A stretch of 64,000 nucleotides of DNA from a bacterium (lineage in GTDB: Bacteria; Joyebacterota; Joyebacteria; Joyebacterales; Joyebacteraceae), in NCBI GenBank assembly GCA_029990205.1, contig JAPEKQ010000003.1, positions 1 to 64,000 on the forward strand, given 5' to 3'. The first letter of the stretch is position 1; each line of letters begins with the position of its first letter. Below are positions 8,526-17,534 of this stretch, piece by piece. The notes beneath the pieces were generated by a model. The model was not told the origin of the DNA. It made no database searches and was given only the letters and a program-made list of their open reading frames with translations. The position numbers and the translations under genes were made by a program.

Positions 8526-9677
8526 ATGGATGTCAGAAGACTCTTTCTCGCCGTCGCACTGATCGCGGTCTTGGCGCTCGCAGGCTGTGTGCCGCCGCCG
8601 GAGGGTGCGGCGGACGCGACAGGTGAGGACACGGCAGCTGAGGCCGATCCGACCGAGGTGACTCCCGCACAGCGCGCCTACATCAACGCGACCGAGTTCT
8701 ACAGGGTGCGCGAGCTTGGGAAGGCGACCGAGAACTTCGAGAGGGCGCTCGAACTCGATCCAACATACGTCGACCCGCTCTACGGACTCGGAAGGATCTA
8801 CCTGGTCGATACGCAGGAGTTCGACAAGGCGCTCGAGATGTACGAGCGTGCGAAGAACATGGCGCCGTCGGATGCGTTCTCGCATTCGTCGCTGGCGTAC
8901 GCGTACTTCGTCATGGGGCGTTACCAGGATTGCGTCGACGAGTACGTCGTGGCCGTGCAGCTCAACCCCGAGGACGCCGACGCGTTCCTGAACCTCGGCT
9001 ACGCGTACGAGAAGATGGAGATGGACCTCGCCGCGATCGAGGCGTATCGCAGGGCGCAGGAGCTGATGCCCGACGACACGCGGGCATCGCAGTCGCTGGC
9101 GCACATCTACTACCGCGCCGGTCTCTACGACCAGGCGATCATGGCGTACGAGAAGGTCCGCACGCGCGGGCAGGCGAGCAACTACACGCTTTCGACGCTC
9201 GGATTCCTCTACATGAAGGTGGGAGACGCTGCGAAGGCCGAGTCGCTGTTCCTGGCTGTGCTCCAGAGGAGTCCGGAGGACGTTGCGGCCAGAGCGAACC
9301 TCGCTACCGTCTATCGTGAGTCTGGCAGTACGGACAAGGCGATCGAGCAGTACGAGTACCTGCACGCGGCGCAGCCGGGAGATGTGGCCTACATGCTGGC
9401 CCTGGCTGATGCGTACAACGACGCCGGGCGGTACGATTCCGCTATCGCGATGGCGCGGAAGGTCCTCGGCGTGCAGCCGGGCGCCGGGAGCGCATACATC
9501 GCCTGGGCCAAGGCGCTGGAGAAGCAGGGCCAGTACGAAGCCGCGATCGGGAAACTGGAGCAGGCGAAGGGTGATCCGGACTGGCGTTCGCTCGCCATTC
9601 GCGAGATCGAGCGTCAGAACCAGCTCATCGAGATCCGTGACCAGCAGCGCGCCCGGGACCGCTGGGACCAGGGCTAG
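8526..9677 (+). CDS. TPR-repeat lipoprotein
   Basis: A signal peptide with lipobox LAGC (Cys near residue 19) is followed by a short acidic linker. About eight tandem TPR units then run from residue ~45 to 350, for example LYGLGRIYLVDTQEFDKAL, YAYEKMEMDLAAIEAYR and LADAYNDAGRYDSAIAMAR. The C-terminus is a charged helix (RQNQLIEIRDQQRARDR). Start ATG 8526 has AGGGG eight bases upstream; an in-frame GTG at 8517 is the alternative. It resembles lipoprotein TPR scaffolds of outer-membrane assembly (BamD/NlpI-like in form), but no specific orthology can be claimed. It is the third gene of the cyclophilin-TPR run. Confidence 0.85.
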   Translation: MDVRRLFLAVALIAVLALAGCVPPPEGAADATGEDTAAEADPTEVTPAQRAYINATEFYRVRELGKATENFERALELDPTYVDPLYGLGRIYLVDTQEFDKALEMYERAKNMAPSDAFSHSSLAYAYFVMGRYQDCVDEYVVAVQLNPEDADAFLNLGYAYEKMEMDLAAIEAYRRAQELMPDDTRASQSLAHIYYRAGLYDQAIMAYEKVRTRGQASNYTLSTLGFLYMKVGDAAKAESLFLAVLQRSPEDVAARANLATVYRESGSTDKAIEQYEYLHAAQPGDVAYMLALADAYNDAGRYDSAIAMARKVLGVQPGAGSAYIAWAKALEKQGQYEAAIGKLEQAKGDPDWRSLAIREIERQNQLIEIRDQQRARDRWDQG

Positions 9678-9731
9678 CAGCTGTGTTGGGAAGCCGAGAG
9701 GCTGTTCCCGCATACGAGGAGTGAAGCGCGG

Positions 9732-9755
9732 CGGCCGGTCCTTCGGGGCCGGCCG
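9732..9755 (+). terminator. Hairpin with UUCG tetraloop after the TPR operon
   Basis: A 10-bp stem CGGCCGGTCC / GGGCCGGCCG (one G-U pair) closes a C(UUCG)G tetraloop, an exceptionally stable fold. No T-tract follows. It lies in the 155-bp gap between the TPR lipoprotein and the cysteine desulfurase. Confidence 0.6.
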
Positions 9756-9832
9756 TCTGCGGACGCGGCGCGCGGATGCGGTGACGCAGCGCTCGCCGAC
9801 ACGCTACGGGGCGCAGAACGGGAGACACGGGG

Positions 9833-10999
9833 ATGAAGATGATCTACATGGATCACAACGCCACGACGCCGACAGATCCGCGCGTGCTCGAGGCGATGCT
9901 CCCGTACTTCAGGGAACAGTTCGGCAATCCCTCGAGTCCCTACAGCCTTGCGCACGATCCGCGTCGCGCTCTCGATGCCGCGCGCCAGGCGGTCGCGGAC
10001 TGCCTGGGGTGCGCGCCTGAGCACGTCGTCTTCACGGGCTGCGGCTCGGAGTCGGACAACATCGCCATTCAGGGCGTCTGCGCGCTCTGCGACGGGCCTC
10101 CGGGCCACATCCTCACCTCGGCGATCGAACACCATGCTGTTCTTCACACCTGCGAGCGGATGGAGCGGTGCGGGTGGGACGTGACCTATCTCGGCGTCGA
10201 CGCCGGGGGGCTCGTGAGCGTCGCGGACGTTGAGGCCGCGCTGCGGCCGGACACGCGCCTCGTGACCCTCATGCACGCCAACAACGAAGTGGGCACCGTG
10301 CAGCCTCTGGAGGAGATCGGCGAGATCGTGAGAGCGCGCGGCATACCGTTCCACACGGATGCCGTGCAGGCGGTGGGCAAGATCCCCGTGAACGTGGATG
10401 CGCTCGGCGTGGATCTTCTATCGCTCTCGGCGCACAAGTTCCACGGCCCGAAGGGTGTCGGAGCGCTCTACGTGCGTCCCGGCACACGAGTGGAGGCGAT
10501 CGCGTTCGGCGGGCAGCAGGAGCAGGGGCTGCGTCCAGGGACCGAGAACGTCCCCGGCATCGTCGGTCTCGCGACGGCGCTCTCGATCGCCGTAGAGGAG
10601 ATGCCCGAGACGATGGCGCGGCTCCGGAGCATGACGAGCCGCCTGACGTCCGGCGTCATCGAACGGATCGACGGCGTCATCGTCAACGGTGACGAGGCGC
10701 ACCGCATCCCGGGAACGTCGAACATCTCTTTCCCGGGGATCGAGGGAGAGAGCATCGTGCTCGGTCTCGACATGGAAGGCGTGGCCGTCTCGACCGGGTC
10801 GGCGTGTACGACCGACGAGGTGGGACCGTCGCACGTCCTGCGGGCGATGGGTCTCGCGCCCAATGTCGCGCAGGGATCCGTTCGCTTCGGACTCGGGCGG
10901 CGCACGGTCGACGAGGACGTCGATCACGTCCTCGCGGTGCTGCCGGGGATCGTCGAGCGCCTGCGGGCAATGTCGCCGTTCTCGAGCGGGAGCGTCTAG
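9833..10999 (+). CDS. Cysteine desulfurase, NifS/IscS family
   Basis: This PLP enzyme converts cysteine to alanine and delivers the sulfur as a persulfide for Fe-S clusters or tRNA thiolation. The N-terminus is the family hallmark YMDHNATTP. The PLP lysine is K202 in SAHKFHGPKG, and HTDAVQAVGKIPVN precedes it. The persulfide cysteine is C325 in STGSACTT, and RFGLGRRT near the end is typical. Length is 388 residues. No iscU or mnmA is adjacent, so the sulfur acceptor is unknown. The active-site loop with TTDEVGPSHVLRAMG fits the NifS/IscS group I type rather than SufS. Confidence 0.93.
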   Translation: MKMIYMDHNATTPTDPRVLEAMLPYFREQFGNPSSPYSLAHDPRRALDAARQAVADCLGCAPEHVVFTGCGSESDNIAIQGVCALCDGPPGHILTSAIEHHAVLHTCERMERCGWDVTYLGVDAGGLVSVADVEAALRPDTRLVTLMHANNEVGTVQPLEEIGEIVRARGIPFHTDAVQAVGKIPVNVDALGVDLLSLSAHKFHGPKGVGALYVRPGTRVEAIAFGGQQEQGLRPGTENVPGIVGLATALSIAVEEMPETMARLRSMTSRLTSGVIERIDGVIVNGDEAHRIPGTSNISFPGIEGESIVLGLDMEGVAVSTGSACTTDEVGPSHVLRAMGLAPNVAQGSVRFGLGRRTVDEDVDHVLAVLPGIVERLRAMSPFSSGSV

Positions 11000-11047
11000 G
11001 TGCACGGCGTGACAGGCACCGGCCGCATGGGATTGCGGAGGGCGCGG

Positions 11048-12031
11048 ATGGCCCTCCGCATTGTCATACTCGGCGCGTATCTTTCGACGGCGGGGCTCTC
11101 TCACGCGGCGCCGCCTCCGTACTCGGCTCAGGAGAATGATGCACCGCACGATGCGGCTCTCGCCGGGCGCGAGAGCATATCCCGGTCGGGGGTGACGGCG
11201 ACCTTTCCGTCTGATGAGCGTCGGCTGGCGGAGCACGTGCTCGAGGTCGTACTCGAGGAGCGCGACGACCTCTCGCGCCGCTTCGCGCGGGCAGATCTCG
11301 CGCGGCTGCGCGTCGACGTGGCCGCGTCCGCGGAGGAGTTCGCGGCGCTGAGCTATGGCGGGGTTCCCGACTGGGGAGCGGGGTGCGCGTTCGACGCTGA
11401 ACGGCGGATCGTCGTGCGGTCTCCGAGGGCCGCGCGGGCGCCGCTGGGTCTGCGGACGCTGCTGCGGCACGAACTGGCGCACCTCGCGATCCACGACGAG
11501 CTGGGGGACGTGCGCGCGCCGAGATGGTTCCATGAGGGCGCGGCCTCGGCCGTTGCGGGGGAGTGGCGACTCGAGGAGTCCGCCGCGCTCGCCGTGGCTG
11601 CGTGGCGAGGGACACTTCTGCCCCCGAGCGAACTGGAGCGCGGCTTCCCGTCGAACGCGCGCCTCGCCCGGCTGGCGTACGCTGAGAGCTACCAGGCGGT
11701 CCTTCTGCTTGAGGATCTCTCGGGAGCCGGCACCATCGAGGAACTGGTCCGGAGGGTGGGAAGCGAACGGAGCTTCGAGCGGGCCCTGCGCCGTCTCGCT
11801 TCGGCGGACGCGGCCTCGTTCGACGCGCTGCTTCTCCACCGACTGCGGGAACGGTTCGGGCTGGCGCTTCTGCTGCGCCGGGGGAACCTCCTCTTCGTGG
11901 GCGCGGCGGTGCTTGTGCTCATCGGCGCCCTGTTGAGCTGGAGACGGTCCAGAAGACGTCTGTCGGAGTGGGCGCACGAGGAACGAGAGAGCCGTGAGCG
12001 TCGCGGCGACGCCGGAGGGTCGTGGCGCTAA
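11048..12031 (+). CDS. Membrane-anchored peptidase-MA-like zinc metalloprotease (putative)
   Basis: This 327-residue protein has a signal peptide (MALRIVILGAYLSTAGLSHA), a putative gluzincin domain and a C-terminal membrane anchor (about residues 280-297, LLFVGAAVLVLIGALLSW) with a basic cytoplasmic tail. The zinc motif HELAH is followed by WFHEGAASAVAGEW, the WFxEGxA segment that supplies the third ligand in peptidase MA family proteins. An extracytoplasmic protease on the outer face of the inner membrane is therefore likely; the substrate is unknown. I chose ATG 11048, with GGAGGG five bases upstream, over an in-frame GTG at 11000 that lies directly after the cysteine desulfurase stop. Confidence 0.72.
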   Translation: MALRIVILGAYLSTAGLSHAAPPPYSAQENDAPHDAALAGRESISRSGVTATFPSDERRLAEHVLEVVLEERDDLSRRFARADLARLRVDVAASAEEFAALSYGGVPDWGAGCAFDAERRIVVRSPRAARAPLGLRTLLRHELAHLAIHDELGDVRAPRWFHEGAASAVAGEWRLEESAALAVAAWRGTLLPPSELERGFPSNARLARLAYAESYQAVLLLEDLSGAGTIEELVRRVGSERSFERALRRLASADAASFDALLLHRLRERFGLALLLRRGNLLFVGAAVLVLIGALLSWRRSRRRLSEWAHEERESRERRGDAGGSWR

Positions 12032-12051
12032 CCCGGCGCAGGCCTTTCGGT

Positions 12052-12080
12052 TTGACAGCCCCACGGGGCGTTGCTATACT
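12052..12080 (+). promoter_or_regulatory. Near-consensus promoter for the Ser-Ser-Arg tRNA cluster
   Basis: TTGACA at 12052-12057, a 17-bp spacer and TATACT at 12075-12080 put the start near 12087, seven bases before the first tRNA. Confidence 0.85.
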
Positions 12081-12093
12081 GCTCCATGAGGGT

Positions 12094-12180
12094 GGAGGGC
12101 TAGACCTAATTGGTAAGGCAGCGGTCTTGAAAACCGCCGGGCTCACGCCCTTGAGGGTTCGAGTCCCTCGCCCTCCGCCA
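12094..12180 (+). tRNA. tRNA-Ser (anticodon TGA)
   Basis: Acceptor GGAGGGC pairs with GCCCTCC; the anticodon stem GCGGT/ACCGC holds loop CTTGAAA with anticodon TGA. A long variable arm (GGGCT...) marks class II. The T arm is GAGGGTTCGAGTCCCTC, and the discriminator G and CCA are encoded. The D stem is short and partly mismatched. Confidence 0.93.
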
Positions 12181-12221
12181 GAGCATCGGCGACAGGGGAA
12201 ACTGCGAATACGCAACGACAC

Positions 12222-12312
<91 letters not shown>

Positions 12313-12320
12313 GACATGAC

Positions 12321-12397
12321 GCGCCCATAGCTCAATTGGATAGAGCACCTGACTACGGATCAGGAGGCTGGGGGTTCGAATCCTCCTGGGCGTACCA
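12321..12397 (+). tRNA. tRNA-Arg (anticodon ACG)
   Basis: Acceptor GCGCCCA pairs with TGGGCGT (one G-U). The anticodon stem CCTGA/TCAGG holds loop CTACGGA with anticodon ACG, which would be read as inosine after editing by TadA, encoded at 22.7 kb. Discriminator A and CCA are encoded. Confidence 0.96.
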
Positions 12398-12403
12398 TGT
12401 GAG

Positions 12404-12430
12404 CGCCTCCGGTTCCATGAACCGGGGGCG
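12404..12430 (+). terminator. Hairpin ending the tRNA cluster
   Basis: An 11-bp stem CGCCTCCGGTT / AACCGGGGGCG with loop CCATG, followed by TTCGTCATTT, closes the Ser-Ser-Arg unit. The following bases to 12613 show nothing recognisable. Confidence 0.7.
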
Positions 12431-12613
12431 TTCGTCATTTCGCGGCGCCGGGGGAGGCGGGTCGCGGGCAGACGTTCAGCGTGCCCGGTCATGGATACAT
12501 GCTGCGGCCCGAATCTGCAGTCATCGAAGGGCGCTTTGTTACAGCCGTAAGAGACCGCCCCACAGTCGGTTCGCACAAAGGAACAAACTTTGCAAGGATA
12601 TTGGGAGGCCCGC

Positions 12614-12642
12614 TTGACTCCTCAAGCGTGCGCATCTAGGAT
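12614..12642 (+). promoter_or_regulatory. Predicted promoter for the yhaO/yhaN-like pair
   Basis: TTGACT at 12614-12619, a 17-bp spacer and TAGGAT at 12637-12642 place the start near 12649, about 32 bp before the nuclease gene. Confidence 0.6.
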
Positions 12643-12680
12643 GTTGCCCGGCCACACTCTGCGTCTCTTCTGGAGGTTCC

Positions 12681-13823
12681 GTGCCGACCATTCTCCACAC
12701 TGCTGACATCCATCTCGGCGCCCCGCTCGGCTGGCTTGGGGACCGGGCTTCCGACCAGCGCGACCAGCTCCGCCTGACCTTCCGGGCGCTCATCGACATG
12801 ACACGCGAGGAGGATGCGGACTGCCTTCTCATCGCGGGGGACCTCTTCGACAGCAACCGTCCGCCGGCCTCCGAGGTGAGGTCGGTCATGCGCGAGCTCG
12901 CGCGTCTCACGGATGCCTCCGAAGCGCACGTCGTCATTCTCCCGGGCTCGCATGACCACCTGGGCGAGGGTTCCGTCTACGAGTGCTACGCGAACGAGTT
13001 CCAGCAGATCGATCGTGTTTCCGTGCTCGGTCTCGGGGGCGTCACAACGGTACGCGTCCCGAGAGCGGGACTGGCGATTCACGGCGCACCTCCGACGTCC
13101 AACCGCTCGAGCGAACACCAGATGCGCTCTCTTCGTCCGGATCCGGAGTCAAACTACAACGTCGCGGCGCTCCACGGCTCCGTCGACCTCGTCCCGGGCG
13201 CGCCCGACGATCACCCGATCTCTCGTGAGGAGCTGAGTGCGCCGGGTTGGTCGTACGTGGCTCTCGGGCACTGGCACTCCTGGAAGGAGATCGACGGCGG
13301 TGACGCCCCCGCGGTCTATCCCGGCGCCCCAGAGATCGTCGCTCCGGACCAGGCCGGTTCCGGGTACATCGCGCGCGTGGCGCTGAGCCGTGACGGGACG
13401 CGGGTGACTCAGGTGGCCGTGGCTGCCCGACAGGTCGCAGAGACGAGCATCGACGTCGCCGGCGCGCAGGACACCATCGAGGTGGCGCGGCGCGTGCGCT
13501 CCACGGTCCCGCCGGCGGATGACACGATTCTCCGCATCTCGCTGACCGGTCTGATACCGCTCGATTCATCGTTCGACGTGCGGGTGCTGCTCGAGGAGCT
13601 CAAGGGAGACTACTTCCAGGTTCTCCCGCCCAAGCAGTCCTACCACGTGCGGCTCACCGACGCTGACATGGACGCTCTTCCGGAGCGGCTGGTCATCGGG
13701 CGCTACGTCCGCCTGATGCGCGCATCGATCGAGAAGGCGGAGGACGCCGGTGAGCGCGATGAGTTGGAGGCCGCGCTCCAGCTGGGCGTTGCGCTCCTGC
13801 AGGGGAAGGACGTGCTCTCGTGA
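12681..13823 (+). CDS. SbcD/YhaO-like metallophosphoesterase (DNA repair nuclease)
   Basis: This is a calcineurin-like phosphoesterase of the Mre11/SbcD type, a Mn-dependent nuclease that acts with an SMC-like ATPase on DNA ends. The five family motifs occur in order: DIHLG, GDLFDSN, GSHDHL, LHGS and GHWHSW. Length is 380 residues. The GTG start has GGAGG about seven bases upstream. The ATPase gene overlaps the stop by four bases (GTGA), implying translational coupling. The partner's internal membrane segments point to a YhaO/YhaN-type pair rather than canonical SbcDC. Confidence 0.88.
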   Translation: MPTILHTADIHLGAPLGWLGDRASDQRDQLRLTFRALIDMTREEDADCLLIAGDLFDSNRPPASEVRSVMRELARLTDASEAHVVILPGSHDHLGEGSVYECYANEFQQIDRVSVLGLGGVTTVRVPRAGLAIHGAPPTSNRSSEHQMRSLRPDPESNYNVAALHGSVDLVPGAPDDHPISREELSAPGWSYVALGHWHSWKEIDGGDAPAVYPGAPEIVAPDQAGSGYIARVALSRDGTRVTQVAVAARQVAETSIDVAGAQDTIEVARRVRSTVPPADDTILRISLTGLIPLDSSFDVRVLLEELKGDYFQVLPPKQSYHVRLTDADMDALPERLVIGRYVRLMRASIEKAEDAGERDELEAALQLGVALLQGKDVLS

Positions 13824-15931
13824 TCCTGAGCCGATTCAGACTCAAGCGCTTCAAACGATTCGACGACTTTGAGATCCGTCTGCGACGTGGTCTCAATCTG
13901 CTCGTAGGACCGAATGAGTGCGGGAAGAGCACGATCGTGGAGGCGCTGGGGATCTCGCTGTTCGTCGACCCGGGCACCAAGTCGAAGGCCGTCCAGTCGC
14001 TGGAGGCCTGGGGCAGCTCGGGTGGAATGGAACTGGAACTGGAGTTCGAGCATGGTGGGACGGAGTACGTTCTCACGAAGAACTTCGGTGAGGGACGCGC
14101 GGAACTGAAGGGCGGCGGGGAGACGATATCCGACCGCGACGCCGTGGCGCACCGGATCGCTGAGATGGTCGGTTTCGGAAGCCGCGAGGCGTTCGAGTCG
14201 GTCGCGCTGGTTCGCCAGGGCGAACTGGCCGCGTTCGACGGACAGTCGGGGAAGAACCGCCGCGCCGAGCTCGTCCCGATGATCGAGCGGAAGATGACGA
14301 GTTCGAGCGGACGCGTTGATGCGGCCGCAGTTGTCAACGATATCAACAAGGAGATCGCCGCGCTCAGGGTCGGAATGGACCGACCCGCCAAGCGTCCCGG
14401 TCGTCTGAAGGAGCTCCTGGACGAGCGGACGGACCTGGTGAAGCGTGTCGCGGACGTCGGACAGCGCTGGGGTATCGTGTTGTCGAGACGCGCCGCGCAC
14501 GCGCGGAGACGACTGGAGTGGTCGGCCGCCAAGGAAGAGCTCGACCGGCTGGTCCGGATCGTCCGCGAGCAGGAGGCGGTGCTCGAGATCACGGCGGACC
14601 TGGAGCGGGTGGAGGAAGAGCTTTCGCGCGCGGAGGCCACCATCGGCCGCGTCCGACAGCTCCGCTCCGACCACGCCGACGCCCTCGGCGAGAAGGACAG
14701 CATATCGGAGGCGGATGCCGAGAGGGTCCGTTCGGCGCAGGGCGAACTCGAGGCGACCGAGCGGATGATCGTCGACTTCCGGAGTGAATCAACCGTTCCG
14801 GAGGGCGCAAGCAGATCGCGCACGGGGCTGCTCGCGTTCATCACCGGAGCGATCGCGCTCATCGGTGTGCCGGTCATCCTCTTCCTGGTGAAGGGCGGGA
14901 CGCAGCAGGCCATCGCGGGCGCGGCGGCGGCCGCCTTCGCCGTCTGCGCGTTCATCCTGTTCAGACGGTTCGGTGTGCTGGGTGACTACGAGCGTGATCT
15001 TGGCAACCTGACGCGCGAGCGCGGGAAGCGCGAGCTTGCCCTTCAGGCCGCGCTGATGCAGGTGGGCGTCCCGAGCTACGCCGAGTTCTCGAGGCTCTAC
15101 GAGGACCAGGACAAGCGATGGCAGCGGGCGGAGATCGCGCGCGCGCAGCTGGCCGAGGTCTGTGAGTCCCAGGAGCCGGAGACGTTCGAGCAGGAGCTTC
15201 AGACACGAGCGGTGACGCTCGGACGTCGTCGCGGTGAACTCAACGCGGCTCTCGCGGAGACGGGAGGCGCCGAGACGGCGCTGCCGCCAGCGGAGGTCGT
15301 GAAGCTTCGCGACGAACTCGAATCGAAGCGAGAGCACGAGAAGACGCTGCGCGAGGCACTGGCGCGCGATGAAGTCCGACTCGAGCGCGACGAGGAGGGC
15401 GAAAGCCTTCCGGATCTGGAAGCCCGGCTCGAGACCGTGGACGAGGAGACACGCGCGATCGAACGCCGCCTCGCTGTCATGGGGCGCGCGTCGGCGGGTC
15501 TGGAACAGGCGCTCTCGACGACGAAGGAGGAGGCTGCCGAGGTTCTCGCGCCGATCGTGACGCGCGTGCTTTCGCGGATCACGGCGGGCCGTTATGCCAA
15601 GGTCACGGTGAGTCGCGACCTGGCTGTCGCGGTCGACAACCCGAGCGACCGCCCGGGCGCGCCGCCGAACGTGCTCCAGGGCGACCTGAGCACGGGAACC
15701 GTGGACCAGCTCTACCTCGCCACACGCTATGCGCTCCTCGAGTTCCTCTCCGACGTCGAGGGAGCCCCGTTCATCCTGGACGACGTATTCGTCAACTTCG
15801 ATCCGGCCAGACGCATCCGGGCGCTCGAGCTGCTCCGGGAGTTCTCGGACGACCGGCAGGTGATCGCTTGCATGTGCGAGGACCACGGCGCCGAGGAACC
15901 TGTCAATCTCGTCCGTCTGCGCCCCATCTGA
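13820..15931 (+). CDS. YhaN/SbcC-like SMC-type ATPase with two internal membrane helices
   Basis: This is an ABC/SMC-fold ATPase that pairs with the upstream nuclease. Walker A is GPNECGKST (K36). The C-terminal lobe has an LSTGTVDQLYLA signature (about residues 622-633) and Walker B FILDDVFVNFD. Coiled coil fills about 180-325 and 390-590. Between the arms there are two hydrophobic segments instead of a zinc hook: about residues 336-356 (GLLAFITGAIALIGVPVILF) and 364-381. That layout is known from B. subtilis YhaN-type proteins and suggests a membrane-bound Mre11/Rad50-like complex. At 703 residues it is shorter than SbcC (about 1000). The GTG start overlaps the nuclease gene. Confidence 0.87.
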   Translation: MILSRFRLKRFKRFDDFEIRLRRGLNLLVGPNECGKSTIVEALGISLFVDPGTKSKAVQSLEAWGSSGGMELELEFEHGGTEYVLTKNFGEGRAELKGGGETISDRDAVAHRIAEMVGFGSREAFESVALVRQGELAAFDGQSGKNRRAELVPMIERKMTSSSGRVDAAAVVNDINKEIAALRVGMDRPAKRPGRLKELLDERTDLVKRVADVGQRWGIVLSRRAAHARRRLEWSAAKEELDRLVRIVREQEAVLEITADLERVEEELSRAEATIGRVRQLRSDHADALGEKDSISEADAERVRSAQGELEATERMIVDFRSESTVPEGASRSRTGLLAFITGAIALIGVPVILFLVKGGTQQAIAGAAAAAFAVCAFILFRRFGVLGDYERDLGNLTRERGKRELALQAALMQVGVPSYAEFSRLYEDQDKRWQRAEIARAQLAEVCESQEPETFEQELQTRAVTLGRRRGELNAALAETGGAETALPPAEVVKLRDELESKREHEKTLREALARDEVRLERDEEGESLPDLEARLETVDEETRAIERRLAVMGRASAGLEQALSTTKEEAAEVLAPIVTRVLSRITAGRYAKVTVSRDLAVAVDNPSDRPGAPPNVLQGDLSTGTVDQLYLATRYALLEFLSDVEGAPFILDDVFVNFDPARRIRALELLREFSDDRQVIACMCEDHGAEEPVNLVRLRPI

Positions 15932-16064
15932 AACACACCGGTTCACATCCGCTCTGCAGGTGAGACGCGGTCTTCGCGAGGTCGTTCCGACTTGCGCGGA
16001 GGCCGCGTGCGTGCGACCATCGGCTAGACGAATCCGACAGGGCTCGACCGCGTTGGGAGCGATC

Positions 16065-17519
16065 ATGCTGGCGTCACGTTGTTCGCACTGTGGCGGGAGG
16101 ACGGAGCCGGTATCCGAGACTTGGGAGTCCGGCGGGCGTCTGCTTCACGTGGAGCGGTGCGTCTCCTGCGGTCGGGAGACCGCGCTCGAATCGACCTGGC
16201 CGGGACAGCGGCCCCCGTCGGCATCGGCCTCCGGCCGTCGCCGGGCCGCGGGCGCGCTCTGGCTGGGCGCCGCGCTGGCGACTCTCTGGATCACCCTCCG
16301 TGTCATCGACTACACCAGCAGGGCCTCGGTCTACGGCCGCGTCGCGGACGCTCTCGAGGGGTTCCGTTCGCCGGTCTGGATCGGCCTCATCGTGCTCCTG
16401 ACGACAGCAGCGGTCTGGCGCGCACGGAGAAGGCGAGTGGCAAGTGTCGCCGGTGTCCTCGTCGAGCACGTACAGCTGCGCGTGAGCGGCGACGACGCCC
16501 TTGCGGTGTCGGTGGCCGAGGGGCATGATGCGGTCGGCCAGGAGCACGAGGTCGAGCGCGACAGGAACCGCGAGGCGCGGATCCTCGATGAGTTCATTCG
16601 ACTCGGCCGACGCGCGTCGCGCGGGGACCAACCGGGAGACTCCGACGCCACGCGTGAGGAGATTCGCCGGAAGCTCCTCGCGATCGGTCGAGACCTCGGC
16701 GCGCTGATGGGCGCCGGGGCGCAGCCGGCGCGCGCGATACTTGCCTCGAGGGCGTCCCACATGCTCCTTCGGGTCCCTTCGGAGATCGCGGGTCTGCCGT
16801 GGGAGCTCGCGGTGCTGCGTGACGGCAGCGGACCGCTCTGGCAGCTGTTCGCGATGGCGCGGCAGGCCGTCGTCCCGGTCTCCGGCTCTCGAAGAACACG
16901 CGACGTGCGCCTTCCGCTCCGCGTGCTTCTCCTGGCGGACCTGGAGAGTGACGCGCCGGGCCGCGCTCTTCCGGAGGCGTCCCGGGAGGCGTCCGAGATC
17001 ATGGAGCTGGGCGCACAGCGCCCGGATGTGCTCCGGATCGTGCGCAGGACGCCGCGGACGCTCGCGGAACTCGATGAGCTGCTGGGCGAGGGGTTCGACA
17101 TCATTCACTTCGCGGGTCACGGAACACGCGCGACGGGCGGAGCGGCCGCGTGGTCGCTCGCAGACGGCTCGGCCGCGCCCACGGAGCTTCGTACCCTAGC
17201 CGACCCGCCGGTTCTCGTGTTCTCCAATGCGTGTGTGCCGACGGGTGAGGACGGGGGAATGGGCGGCGCGCTGGCCGAGGCGTTTCTGGCATGGGGCGCC
17301 GGAGCCTACATCGGTCCATTCTGGGATCTCAGCGATCGGGGAGGCGCCGTGTTCGCCCGGGCCTTCTATGCGGCGCTGGCCGACGGAGCGACCCTCGGAG
17401 ACGCCATCCAGAGGGCACGAAGCAGCGCGGCCGCCGCGAGCTCCGTGACGTGGGCGGGATACGTGCTCTACGGTGACCCCACGAAGGCTCCGGCCCGAGC
17501 AGTATCGGCGCGCCGCTAG
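16065..17519 (+). CDS. Membrane-anchored CHAT-domain (caspase-like) protease
   Basis: This is a putative cysteine protease of the CHAT family. Residues 1-40 form a zinc ribbon with two CxxC pairs (C6/C9 and C32/C35). Two hydrophobic segments (about 62-82 and 103-121) form a membrane hairpin. The region 130-225 is charged, and the CHAT domain covers about 225-484. The catalytic dyad is visible: H352 in HFAGHGT and C390 in VFSNACV. The C-terminal GAGAYIGPFWDL segment is typical of the family. I chose ATG 16065, with GGGAGC upstream, over a longer in-frame ATG at 15960. A sigma factor starts 15 bp downstream and an anti-sigma-like gene follows, so a regulatory-proteolysis role is my inference. 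The substrate is unknown. Confidence 0.85.
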   Translation: MLASRCSHCGGRTEPVSETWESGGRLLHVERCVSCGRETALESTWPGQRPPSASASGRRRAAGALWLGAALATLWITLRVIDYTSRASVYGRVADALEGFRSPVWIGLIVLLTTAAVWRARRRRVASVAGVLVEHVQLRVSGDDALAVSVAEGHDAVGQEHEVERDRNREARILDEFIRLGRRASRGDQPGDSDATREEIRRKLLAIGRDLGALMGAGAQPARAILASRASHMLLRVPSEIAGLPWELAVLRDGSGPLWQLFAMARQAVVPVSGSRRTRDVRLPLRVLLLADLESDAPGRALPEASREASEIMELGAQRPDVLRIVRRTPRTLAELDELLGEGFDIIHFAGHGTRATGGAAAWSLADGSAAPTELRTLADPPVLVFSNACVPTGEDGGMGGALAEAFLAWGAGAYIGPFWDLSDRGGAVFARAFYAALADGATLGDAIQRARSSAAAASSVTWAGYVLYGDPTKAPARAVSARR

Positions 17520-17534
17520 ACCCTCTCTCAGCGG

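Noticed and set aside
7056-9713. Antisense open frame of 885 codons across the cyclophilin and TPR genes
   Set aside because: It mirrors three well-supported plus-strand genes, has Arg/His/Val-rich composition typical of antisense frames in GC-rich DNA, and shows no domain or ribosome site.
12094-12180. tRNA-Sec reading of the first tRNA (TGA seen in the anticodon loop)
   Set aside because: The anticodon is TGA (reads UCA serine codons). tRNA-Sec would carry TCA, and the acceptor is the usual 7 bp.
12681-15931. Canonical SbcD-SbcC pair
   Set aside because: The ATPase is about 700 residues and has two membrane helices instead of a zinc-hook CxxC, so the YhaO/YhaN-type label fits better.
15960-16064. 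Extended N-terminus of the CHAT protein
   Set aside because: The added 35 residues are Arg/Ala-rich with no ribosome site; the zinc ribbon starts right after ATG 16065.
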